From: Avena insularis
Taxonomy: Eukaryota > Streptophyta > Magnoliopsida > Poales > Poaceae
Direction: 5' to 3'
Assembly (NCBI GenBank): GCA_023614405.1
Contig: JAJUPC010000225.1
Span: 124,001 to 188,000, forward strand
DNA length: 64,000 nt
Positions within the stretch are counted from its first letter, which is position 1. Each line of letters opens with the position of its first letter. The translations under genes and the position numbers were made by a program. This document shows, in pieces, positions 20,029 to 30,500 of this stretch. The notes under the pieces are model-generated. The model saw nothing but the letters and a program-made list of their open reading frames with translations. It was not told the DNA's origin and made no database searches.

Positions 20029-23000
20029 TTATTCCTCCTCCTCAGCCTCCTCAAGCCATTTGACAAAAGGCTCCAGGGCTTTCACGAAAGATTGCCTGTC
20101 AATTAATTAGTTGCAGTTATAAGGAGCTTCAGACATACTAACTGAGACGCTATAACACAGCTTCTACAGAGGAGAGGCCAGAGATACTTGCAACAGATTG
20201 CTTTTCAGTAACTAAATGGTATGATACACATGATCAAATCAGTTAGATGCAAAGGATAAAATAGTGTAGTTACCTCCCTTTTTGGTTCGAACCCTTCCGG
20301 AACCAAAGAAGTATGGTATCTTCAGCTAGGACATCTTGATCATATAGTGATCTTACTATTTCAGGGAACAGCTTCATCAGCTTCGCATCCTCATAGCACT
20401 GTGTCTGCACCTTGTATATGAGTTCTAGTTCTAGCTTTCCACTTGTGCAAAATGCATTCATAAGACCAGCCCAAGCATTCACCTGTAAATTCAAATAGAA
20501 AACGAAATAAATAAATGAATCCCTTCCATAAAATATCGATAGTAACCACATGTCTAACTAGCAATGATGTCATTCTTGCACTAAACTTCTTTTTCCATGA
20601 CAGGCCACAACTGGCGTAGCTTTCATGAATGTAATAAATGCTCTAATTTCTCTTCAGAACTTTAAATGATTGTCACACGTATACACATGTCGCCTTTATC
20701 AAAGATAAGTTAATGCTTAAATATTTGTGTGTGTGGGGGATACCTGCCGAAGTGCTGAATTAGAATTTTGCTGCTGGTTCTTTCCAGACCACTGAACTGC
20801 TTCCATCAGCACATCCCACAGCATTCGGACAACCTCTATATCAGGAAATTTAGCATCTTTCACCTGTTGTTTGACAACCTCAGTAACTTCAGATATTTCA
20901 GCTTCTTCATTGATCATGGTGGTCAGTGTTGACTTTATCTCTTTGAGTTTAACTTCAAACATTTTCTTGTCATTGTACTCAACAAGGCTAGTCAAACCTT
21001 CTTTGCTGATTGCAAGAACAAGAATATAAGTAGACAACAAAATAACAAACAAATTTATTTCCTTAGTTCAAAGAAACTGAAACCAAAGACAAGCACTGTC
21101 AACCGACTTACGTGAAATGCTCAGATAAAGCCTCAGAGGTTCTCTTTCCTGATGGGAAAAACTCAAGTAAATTGTCCTCCATTTTTCCTTTCTTCAATAG
21201 AGCAATCAGATCATCCAAACTATTTTCCTTCAGATATTCCTTGAAAAATTCAGTAATGAATGAAAGCACTATCCCTTTGGCAACAAGGTTGTCCTTGAGC
21301 AATGGCTGAAAGACAGTTTCAGGTGGAAGACCTGATAACTTCTGAGAAAATGCAAGTGCTGTAAAAATGGCAAGTTTCTGCCTCTCATTTTCTTCAAAGA
21401 ACTCCAAGGACTGGAGGAATTTGCGCATAACATTTTCAAGACTCTTTATCAAGAAAGGCCTCCTGCGTAATGTTTTCTGAATAAAGAGGACATAAGGCAA
21501 AATTGCTTCACGCTGTGCTGCACAGTCGATGAGAGAATAGGGGTGCCGCTCTCCTTCTTCTTCAGGTTTAATTGTGCCAGGTTGAGTACGCACTCCAATG
21601 AAAACAACCTGTATTGGTTCAAACTCTTAAATGTTTGCATGGCATCAAAAAAAGGAAACAGCAAAAGATTAGCTACTTGTTCTAGATATGACAAACTATC
21701 TGAACCAAGAAATTTCGAATGGGAAACTGGAATGCAAGACACAATCAGTAAATTACAAATCTCAGATGCGAAACAAGTTAAGGAAAGGACAAAACAGCCA
21801 ACAAGAATTTGTCCACCTTCAACCAATCATCTAACATGAAGGATACTGAATTTGAACATTAAGACCTACAAATTTTGTCTTGTCAAACATTTCTATTATT
21901 ACCAAGTTAATAGAAAAAATCAAGCTTTAAAATAGCAAATCAGTATCATTAGATACACATTAAATATGTTTTCATAATATACTTTTCTGGCAATGCAAAT
22001 GTTCATTTTTTTCTAAAATATAATATGGGCTAAACTTTAGAATGTTTGACCTGCGAAAAAATTAAAGGGCTTTCATATTGTGGAATAGAGGGGTGCATCA
22101 TAAGTATGTTGAAAAGGAGAGCATAATGTATTTGGAAATGCCTGTCCAAAGAACATAACATTAGAATTGCAAGTCTTACACAAGCCTATTGTATATGCCA
22201 TAAAATTCACAGAAGTTCACTGTTGCAAAAAAACTTACAAAAGCAAGCAATATAAACTTTTAAACCAGAGTCGTTGTAGTGTATGCTTTCAATAAATGTG
22301 GGTGTATGACTAAAAGCATGACCATATGGAATGAAGTATACATGAAAAATGCTCAATATAGACACCAGTACCTCAAAGAAAGTGTCACCGTAACGCGAGA
22401 AGTTGAGATCTGAGGACTCTATACTTTTGGCAACAAGTTCCTGGCAGGAGCACTTCATTAAGTAATTGCACAGGATAGAAACAAAAGAAGTCAAAGACAT
22501 TCGTCAAAATGCCTAAGGTTAGTCAGCTACAAGATATTATCCAGTATAAGACAAAAACGCTGATCAGTTTCTTCGCCGATAAAATTTATAGGTGCCAATA
22601 GTGCTGAATTGATTTGCCAGGCAAAATGAAAGTACGATTTTTCTTAACTACTGATTGCAAATAGAGGTAATCATAGATGTACCATTGTTCAAATAAAACT
22701 GCCTAACTGCATATATCTATTATCAGAGAGAAACAGTTCAGATGTATTAAAATATTCTGACAAGCACAACCGCAGATCTCTTACAAGAATTAGTATTGGT
22801 GAGATGTCAATAGTATGTTAAACAGGGCCTAACCAGATCTCCAGCATTATCCAGATAATTCTGGACAATTGCATCAGAGAATGATGCAGGGTCCAAAGGA
22901 GCCGCGATATTCCGCTTGCGGGTCTTAATCCGCTGGCCTCTGCAATATTTATATAACACAAATTTACAATGGTCAACATAATCTTATCATATGAGCTCTG

Positions 23001-25587
23001 CAAAGTTTTGCAGGATACTTAGCATTGACAGCAATAGGTAGAGGGGAAGCAAATCACAACTTAAATAAGAAAACCATGTAAAGCAGATGGCATTCATGAG
23101 GTGGAAAGTTACATTAATATGAAGGGATGCAATAAGACAGGGATTAAAACAAATGCAAGACATGGACAACAGCCATGATACTGTGAACAAGGACTTGTGT
23201 AGTTGCAACATGAAGTGTTTTAGGGACTGTCCCAATTTGCCTAAAGTACATCACGTTGAGAAATCTACAACATGCAGACAACAAAGTATCATTGAACTGA
23301 ACTTATTACAGACACATGTAGCTATCTCAACGAAACACCAGCAGAACTTGTCACAGACATATGTCAGGTTGTATCATAAACCCACAAAAAAGTTACTAAT
23401 ACAGTTTCAACAACAATAACATTGGGATCAGATGATAAAGGAAAATAGAACACAGGCATGAGAAAATATGCAACGAAACACCAACAGAACTTGTCACGGA
23501 CACATGTCAGGTTGTATCATAAACCCACAAAAAAGTTACTAATACAGTTTCAACAACAATAACATTGGGATCAGATGATAAAGGAAAATAGAACACAAGC
23601 ATGAGAAAATATGAGACTATTACCCGAGAGTGGGCTTCTCCTTCGAGCTGCAATGAATTGAGAAAATAATTAGAGCACAACAGGCAAAATAATGATATGG
23701 AAACAAAATACGCAGAAATCTCTTATTGGTAGGTAAGAATAGTGCCCTAAAGATACACTATTATGACAGATAGGTACCCACTCTCATTGGTCCAGGCCAC
23801 ATTTGTGGTTTGACGCAATCTATTATCTATATTTCACTGTTCGCCACAACCTTTTGCCTACTTTTGTAGGCTAGACTTCTGTGACAGGTTACACGATGCC
23901 TAAACTTCATTGTGGCAAAGTTAGCCTTGAACTAAATACCAAAAATGCCCTTACTTCCTACATCGTTAATACATTCTGAAATGTCCAGGTCTAACTGATT
24001 TTTTGAGGTTGCTTGGATGGTAGCTTATTGTTGGCAAGCCAACACCGTTTGCCTCGACTAGGTTTGATTTCCACATTTTGCAATGTCAGCTAACAAATTA
24101 TCTACATATTGGATCGCCATCAACCATCACTTGGTTTAGCCATTTAGGTATAGATTTAGCAATAGGCTTAGCCTATGCCTACATGTTGGCTAGAAATGGT
24201 TGGCTGGCTAAAACCAGGCTACCAACTATGCAGCCTCTACATGAAATATTTAGATCAATAAAAGTTAAGAGACTTTTACCGACCATGGGCTCTTTGTTGC
24301 TGTAATAAACATGCATCAGCAACAAACTCTGAGATTGATTAAAAACTCCGAAATGACAAAATCTAACATACCATCCAATAAAAAACACAATGCTATGTTT
24401 TCATAATAAAAAAGCAGCAGTTAAAAATAAAAAAATATCCATTTGCTCGCAGAGAAATATTTGCCTGATATCTACCATGCAATAGAAACTCAGCGGTGTA
24501 GAACAAATAGGGGCAAATATAGATTAGTCAATAGAAACAGAAACTAGTGAGTTATCAAAAGAAGAATAAATGCAACAAATTTAAATGTCTGCTTCAGTTT
24601 CTACAGACATTTCGGTCCAAGGACCATTTAAGGGCATGTTTAACGGGGACGCTTAGGAGAGACGCCAGGGTTAATTTCCTGGCCGTTAGGCCCGATTCCC
24701 TGCCGATCCTGGTATTCTGCTTAGCGTCGCTGCTAGTTCTGCAGTCGAGCGCTCCGCAATTTTCTCCACCCAACTTCCTTTTTTTAGCCAGAAAATCAAT
24801 CTCGTTAAGAGCCTCAATTAGCGTTTCCCGTTGGGGCAACAGACTGGACGCTAGGATTATGTTCCTTTTTCCCCTTGCTAAGGGTCTACACAAGCGCTTA
24901 CGATTGTACGTGCTCTAAGCAACCAGCAGAATCGCTAACCCATGGAAATGGAGACAATCACCTCCATTCATGGAGAACATAAAATTATTATCACCCATCA
25001 CATCATAATACGGACTAGCCACTAATTGTGCACAAATCCAATTTTGCAGTCAGGGAACCTACGAAACTGGTAAGAGCACAGTAACTCCACCCAACGTTTC
25101 AAAATGTCAACAAACCATCAAATTCCATAAACAGGAAAATCAAGAAACCCTAAAAACCGAAAAGAAAAATCCATGCAAATTTCTAAGCAGCGAAACAGAC
25201 GGTTATATCTAAACGCAGCAACCCGTTTGACTAACCTCGCAGGGTGACCCAAAAGAACTGTAAGGTGGAACTAACCGGCCAAATTAGTTGGATCTGATGA
25301 AGACCTAGCGAGGAATACTGAAATCTCACGATAATCGTCAAACACCGTCATTCACCTAGCGAGGAATACTGGAATCTCACGATGGCCGTCAAACACCGTC
25401 ATTCGCACTCCAGGAATCGATTGCCAACATCCCAAAGCACCAAAATGGGGATTTATCGACACCCAGCACACACTCATAATACTACTACGGTAAACAAGAA
25501 GAAGAGCCCTTAGCGGGTTCGTCAGATATCCAAACAAGGAAGCGCTGAGATCTAGGAAGGCGGCGATTGCATCAATTCATACCTCAT
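20029..25587 (-). CDS. eIF5-mimic protein / BZW-type W2-domain translation regulator
   Basis: Host gene homologous to eukaryotic BZW1/BZW2 (5MP) and its plant relatives, ARM-repeat proteins that bind eIF2/eIF3 through a C-terminal W2 domain and tune start-codon selection in the cytoplasm. Coding exons: 25583-25587, 23624-23647, 22834-22939, 22372-22440, 21112-21609, 20744-21005, 20274-20482 and 20029-20095, all with GT-AG introns. They total 1240 nt, about 412 residues, the usual family length. Exons 1-3 give MSSKEKPTLG then RIKTRKRNIAAPLDP. Exon 5 holds the core (ERQKLAIFTALAFSQKLSG). Exons 7-8 hold the W2 acidic/aromatic boxes (AEDTILLWFRKG and FVKWLEEAEEEE). The exon 4/5 junction is out of frame by +1 with the standard acceptor; see findings. 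Either a base insertion near 21600 or an alternative acceptor explains it. Everything else is intact. Confidence 0.93.
23328..23613. repeat. 143-bp tandem duplication in intron 2 of the eIF5-mimic gene
   Basis: Copies 23328-23470 and 23471-23613 are nearly identical, with only a few differences. The array ends ten bases from the splice donor of the 24-bp exon 2. Confidence 0.9.
24005..24237. mobile_element. MITE-like element in intron 1 (about 39-bp imperfect TIRs)
   Basis: The ends GAGGTTGCTTGGATGGTAGC and, reversed, GAGGCTGCATAGTTGGTAGC continue as an imperfect inverted repeat over about 39 bp at roughly 74% identity. The element is 233 bp with no ORF. No clear TSD is visible, so the superfamily is open. 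Confidence 0.5.
24632..24915. mobile_element. PIF/Harbinger (Tourist-like) MITE in intron 1
   Basis: A 284-bp element starting GGGCATGTTTAAC and ending, in reverse complement, GAGCACGTACAATC. It is flanked by TAA on both sides (24629-24631 and 24916-24918), the 3-bp TSD typical of PIF/Harbinger. The GGGCATG/GAGCACG termini fit Tourist-like grass MITEs. No ORF. Confidence 0.65.
25303..25404. repeat. 51-bp tandem duplication in intron 1
   Basis: The units ACCTAGCGAGGAATACTG...CGTCAAACACCGTCATTC at 25303 and 25354 differ at a few positions. Confidence 0.85.
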
Positions 25588-25760
25588 AAACAACGATCTG
25601 GAAAGGAGTGGAGGTGTCGAGGAGATCGGGGCTTCGAGCGACTGGTTGTGCGGCCGCCCAGGCGATGGGGAAGGAGAGCGTTAAGAAAACCTAGCTCTCG
25701 GGGGTGTTCTGCGGCACGAGGTCGGGAGTGGGAGAAAGAAGGAATAGACGGGGCAGGGTG
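25583..25760 (-). other. First exon of the eIF5-mimic gene: 5' UTR and split start codon exon
   Basis: The start ATG is at 25585-25587 with only five coding bases (ATGAG) before the donor GTATG. The next coding exon is 24 bp and lies 1.94 kb away. Upstream GC-rich sequence to about 25760 is the likely 5' UTR; the transcription start is not visible. Confidence 0.7.
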
Positions 25761-26600
25761 AAGGACTGAAGGTGTGAGACGAGTGGTGGGGATTAACCGG
25801 GAGTTCCGTGCGGGCTTTTGGAGGCTCCGGCCTCCGGCGGCCGACAGAGTTGGGTTGGGCTAAACGCAAAATTCTGGGTTGTTGAGCCCAGCCTTCCTCC
25901 CCGGACCATTGATTTTCCCAACAGCTAAAAAAGCAACCGATGGCCAGATTGTCGTGAGGAGCCACCGATTTGTGACCGTCCGATCTGCATCGTGTCTCCC
26001 ACAGTTTTCGAACACTATTCACCTGGGGCCCACCTGCGCGGCGTTGTCGGCGTGCCAGACAGCCAGAGCCGTTGCTCACGCTTCCTATCGCTCTCGTCCC
26101 CTCTCGTCTCGTTCCCCTCTCCTCTTCCTCTCCCCTGAAATCGGAGAGTTCCCGTCGGAGAGTTCCCTCTCGTCTCGTGCCAGGTGGCAGCACCATTTCC
26201 AGGTGCTGACGGGCGGAGAGGGGGACGTGACAGCACCATCGGCAGCACCATCTCGTCGGAGAGTTCCCGTCGCGCGAGGAGCGGGAGATCGGTGGCGGTG
26301 GGCGAGGTGGAGATTGGTGGAGATTCCACCGGCGGCGAGTAGATCGGTGGTGCTGACCGGTTGAGAGGGTGACGCGCGGGACGAGAGCGTCTAGTGCGTC
26401 GTCGGAGAACTTCCCGGCGCGAGAAGCGGGAGATCCTCGTCTGTTTGGCGAGATGGCGCAGGAGATTGCCGACGTATATCGGGCTAGCAAACGTGGTGGT
26501 GCTCGGGGAGGACGAGGAGCGCGAAAGGGCGTCAAGTTCGGCGACGGAGATTTCTCGGACGACGGATTTCTTCTCGATTCAACCTCATGAGCTCTCGTGT
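25761..26600. promoter_or_regulatory. GC-rich intergenic region, likely divergent promoter/first-exon region
   Basis: About 840 bp of CpG-rich sequence between the eIF5-mimic gene (leaving leftward) and the Ulp1-like gene (leaving rightward). It contains CCGTCCGATCTGC and repeated GGAGAGTTCCC(G/T)TC units (26144-26170, 26259-26272). It ends at a good splice donor on the plus strand, TTTG/GTGAGTTCC near 26603, suggesting the first non-coding exon of the rightward gene. Long open frames on both strands here reflect GC bias. Assignment as a shared promoter is inference. Confidence 0.45.
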
Positions 26601-26603
26601 TTG

Positions 26604-27586
26604 GTGAGTTCCTACAAAATCCATCGAATCCTTGCATATCTAGGCTTCTACTGGTGTTTTTTGCTGCGGATCTACATCTTAGGAACTAGGAAATATGAAA
26701 TCCCTATCTCGATTTGGCATGTGCATCTTAGGAGGGATTTTTGTAGTTGCGATTCTTGGTCAAATCAGACATGTGCATGTCACTGTAACACAGTGAATTA
26801 ATGTGTTTGTGAGCTTATTAGTTTGCCCATGTGCATGTCACTGTAATACTTGTTGATTTTGCTGGTGAAATCTGTCCATGTGCATGTCATGATGTCACTT
26901 AGTTTGTGTGTTTGATGTTACTTAGTCCCTACTTAGTTAGTGAACTGATTATGTAAAGAAATTATCTAAGTTATTTTACTGTAGTCATTAAGTTCACTAG
27001 CTTCTATAGTTAGTTGTGTTTCATAGGTGTTTTCATTTGGTCTGTCATTAAGTTGGTTTACATAGTTGTTTTTCTTGCGTAAATGTAACTAAATGTTATC
27101 CTAAATGCAACTAAGCAAACATGCACAAGCAACTTGGTTATTACTGTTAGAAATTCTATTCATGTTCTTATTAAGCAGAGTGAGGAACTAATTGCGCAAG
27201 CTCAGTCAACTTAGGTATAGTTAGGAGAAACTTTTTGCTGCAACAAACATAACTTATGAATGAGATGTTGCTTTAGGACTAACTTCATATGGCTATCTAA
27301 GTTTATGGCTATATAAGTTCATATAGCTATGTAATTGCCCCCACCATATTAACTCCCTTTTTTAATATCATTATCAGTAAAAAAGAAGGAGGGATGACTA
27401 ATCATTTCCCGCGGCTGCAACTACCAACTGTACCAGTAGATGGACGTGCATCAACTGGAGCACAACAACGCGGGGGGGGGAGGGTATAACATCCTTGTGT
27501 TATCATTTATTCCATGTTCTTTTATTAGCTTGTCTCATTTTTTTGTTTTTGTAGCACTGAGAACTTGTGTTTTTCATTTTCCGCAG
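26604..27586 (+). other. Probable first intron of the Ulp1-like gene
   Basis: AT-rich, with no gene. It includes three copies of CATGTGCATGTCA(CTGTAA) (about 26771, 26829 and 26878). It ends in a pyrimidine-rich acceptor TTTTCCGCAG at 27586. Confidence 0.5.
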
Positions 27587-30500
27587 ACAGCAGGCATGGG
27601 TACTAACACTGGAAATCCTGGTAGAAGGACTGCCTCGAATGTTGCACCCAATTCAAATATAGTTGCTCCTGGGCCTTCTATAGTTCCAGCACCTGCAAGG
27701 AAGAAGACGCAGTCAGTAGTTCCTCCTAGAGATTCTGTAGTTGTTGGCGGTCCTTCTGTAGCTCCAGCTTGTCCAAGGCGAAAGATCCAGACGGTTAGTG
27801 CATTTAAATGTTTGTTTATTGATTTTATTTTTTGTCAATTCTCTCATTTTAGTTGACAACTTTTGCATGTTCTCTTTTGTAGATTGGCAGGAATAAAGCT
27901 TCTCCTGCTAGATTATTCAAACTGAACAAGCTTTTAAGTAAAGAACAGAGGGATCTCATCACAGAATATGGGTGGGGAGGCATGTTAAAGGTTAAAGCAT
28001 CCAAATGCTCATGGATTTAAGCATGTGGTTGTTGTCTTGTTATGACCTAATAAGGAGTGAGCTCGCAATTCCAGGGAGGGGGACAATACCAGTAGATGCT
28101 AATAGTTTCCATAAGGTTTTCGGCCTCGCAAATGAAGGCTTGCCTGTAGTATATGAGATGGAAACTGATCCAATTTCATTCATGAATTCAACCTATAACT
28201 TTGAAGGTGGGTCAGCTCCAGAGTGAAAGGCATGGTGCAATATGATCAAGGACATGAATGGGGTAGCTGATCTAAAGTTCCTAAGGGCATATTTTGCTGC
28301 CGCCATAAGCTGCTTCATTTGCCCCACAACTAAATGCAGTATCAGTCCTAGGTGTTATCCGAGCATTGTTGACCTCAGTGTGACTCGGAGAACAATTTTT
28401 TGTCAATTTGCCATTGACCAAATAAACACAGAAGTCAAGAAGATGGGTGTTTCGAAGAAATCGGTGTGTTGTTGCCTACAACACCTTGTGGTACGTTGTT
28501 ACTTTTTCTTCTTTTTTACTCGTTAAATTTTTAGGACAAACCAAATTTTTGTTTGTTCGCCTATCAACATCACTGTGTTTTCAGTCTTTGCTTCTTTGAT
28601 TATTGTGTCTGTGTAGATCCTGTACCTTGATTCTCTAGATATCGACGAGCCTGTGCCATCAGCAGAAGATTGCCCCATTCGCGTTGAAGCATGGGATGAT
28701 AAACTTATACAAGCAGTTGTACGTAAGGATACAAAGTCAAATGGGGAGTTTGGGAAGCTGAGGGTAATTATTACTACTTTCAATTCTATGCGACAACTAT
28801 GGCCATATGGCACAATTAATTTACACTTCTTTTTTTACAGTTCAAAGATGGTGTTGGGTTGACAATCAGGGACAGTCTATTTGTTGGGATGACTAGGACC
28901 GAAGAATTTGTTTCATCAAAACTTCCAAGAAACTTTCCATATGAGGTATGCCATTTTTTATCCGCTTCGCACTTCTGTAATTTTTCCTTCCAATTTGAGT
29001 TTTGTCCCCTACCTCTTAGACCATTGGATTTTGCTTTATAAAGATCAGTATGTTGCGTATATCTTTTTCGTTGCATTTCTGCATATCCATTGATGTTGTT
29101 TATCTATTATGTATTATATCCTTCTAAGTTGTTTTACCTACATAGTTAAGTTGATCACATGTTGAACCCTAAGTTGCATACAGAAAACTATTAAGTTGTA
29201 TGGTAATTTACATATAGTTAGTTGCACAACAAAATTGGGTCCATGATTCATTAAGTTGTTTATGTTGTATCCCTAAGTTACATCATAACCCATATGTAGT
29301 TGTACGATGATTTTAGTATAGTTGTTTTTTGTCATCCCCTCAGTTGTACAGTGATTACTATTAAGTTGTTTTATTCATCATAGTGAAATTGTTTTTAGCA
29401 TGTAGGTAAGTTGATCACATGTAAGACTAAGTTGTGACTGTTTTAAAAATCTGCTTTTCTGAATTAAAAACCATAGATGTTTTATTACCACACAAAATGT
29501 TAAGTTGATTTTTGTTCAACTAACTTAGTCAACTTCAATGTTTGGGAAAATGTATTCACACAGAACTACTTCTTAGTTGTTTCTGATTTAATATGTAGTA
29601 TCGTTTAGTTGCTTTTTTATCTCACTGTTTTTTACTAAGTTGATGCGTTGTGTTGTGCAGAAAAAAAGGAAGCTTGCTGTAATGATTGGGGAGTTGTGCA
29701 CAGACATTTCAAACAGGGTGGAGACATTTGTAGAACAAATAGGTGAACTAGAAGAGGAAGACAGCACGAAGAGATTTACCGATGTCAGAAAAAGAAAGAG
29801 ACAAAGAAAGGGGACAGCTGATGAGAACGATGATAGTGATAACAACGCAGATGAAGATGGAGATGAAGATGGAGATGATGGCAGTGACAATGAAGATGAG
29901 GACAGTGAAGAAGAAGACAGGGATGAAGGAGATGCAAACACAGCTAGAGAACCTCCTAATGCTCGGGATAGGGATGAAAACCGCGTTGTTGACTTGCAAA
30001 AGATGCCAAGGAGATCACCAAGGTTCATAAAAAGAAGCAACACATCAGCTAGTGATTCTATGGAAAGGAGGATGTGTAACAATGACAGTGAACATGGGTT
30101 TGAGGGCCCAAGAGAGAGCCATCATGACGCAGACAACCTCACAAAGGTCACGAGGTTTGATGCGCTTCTAAGCAAACAGAGGCCCATGACTGAGTTGAGC
30201 CCGTTCTCCGAGCTCGGAAAGTTTGGATCAGTGAATCTAGTACTATCGGCATGTCAAACAACCAGCCTCCAGAGTGTTCGATATGTCGGCAAAGATCTAC
30301 CAAAATGCCATTTTCATGCACGAAATATGGAGGGCCCAACACTCTTCTCCTGCAACAACACCAACAATTGGTATTTTCCACGCGGATCCAGTTGTACAGA
30401 ATCTGCAAGCAGAGTGCATTGCGTTGGATAACTTAGCAATCGGAGGTGATAAACAAGTAAACAGGAACATAAAACAGAAAGCAGTTGTGCATCGAGGAAG

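Noticed and set aside
25681..26637. 318-codon open frame on the minus strand upstream of the eIF5-mimic gene
   Set aside because: Arg/Pro/Ser-rich translation of very GC-rich DNA with equally long frames on the other strand. It has no domain and overlaps the likely promoter and 5' UTR.
26369..26801. Plus-strand open frames with Gly/Arg-rich products
   Set aside because: They overlap each other in different frames in GC-rich DNA and run across a good splice donor. More likely an untranslated first exon and intron start.
29588..29999. Minus-strand Ser/Leu-rich and Ile/Phe-rich frames
   Set aside because: They are the antisense of the acidic EDGDEDGDD exon of the Ulp1-like gene.
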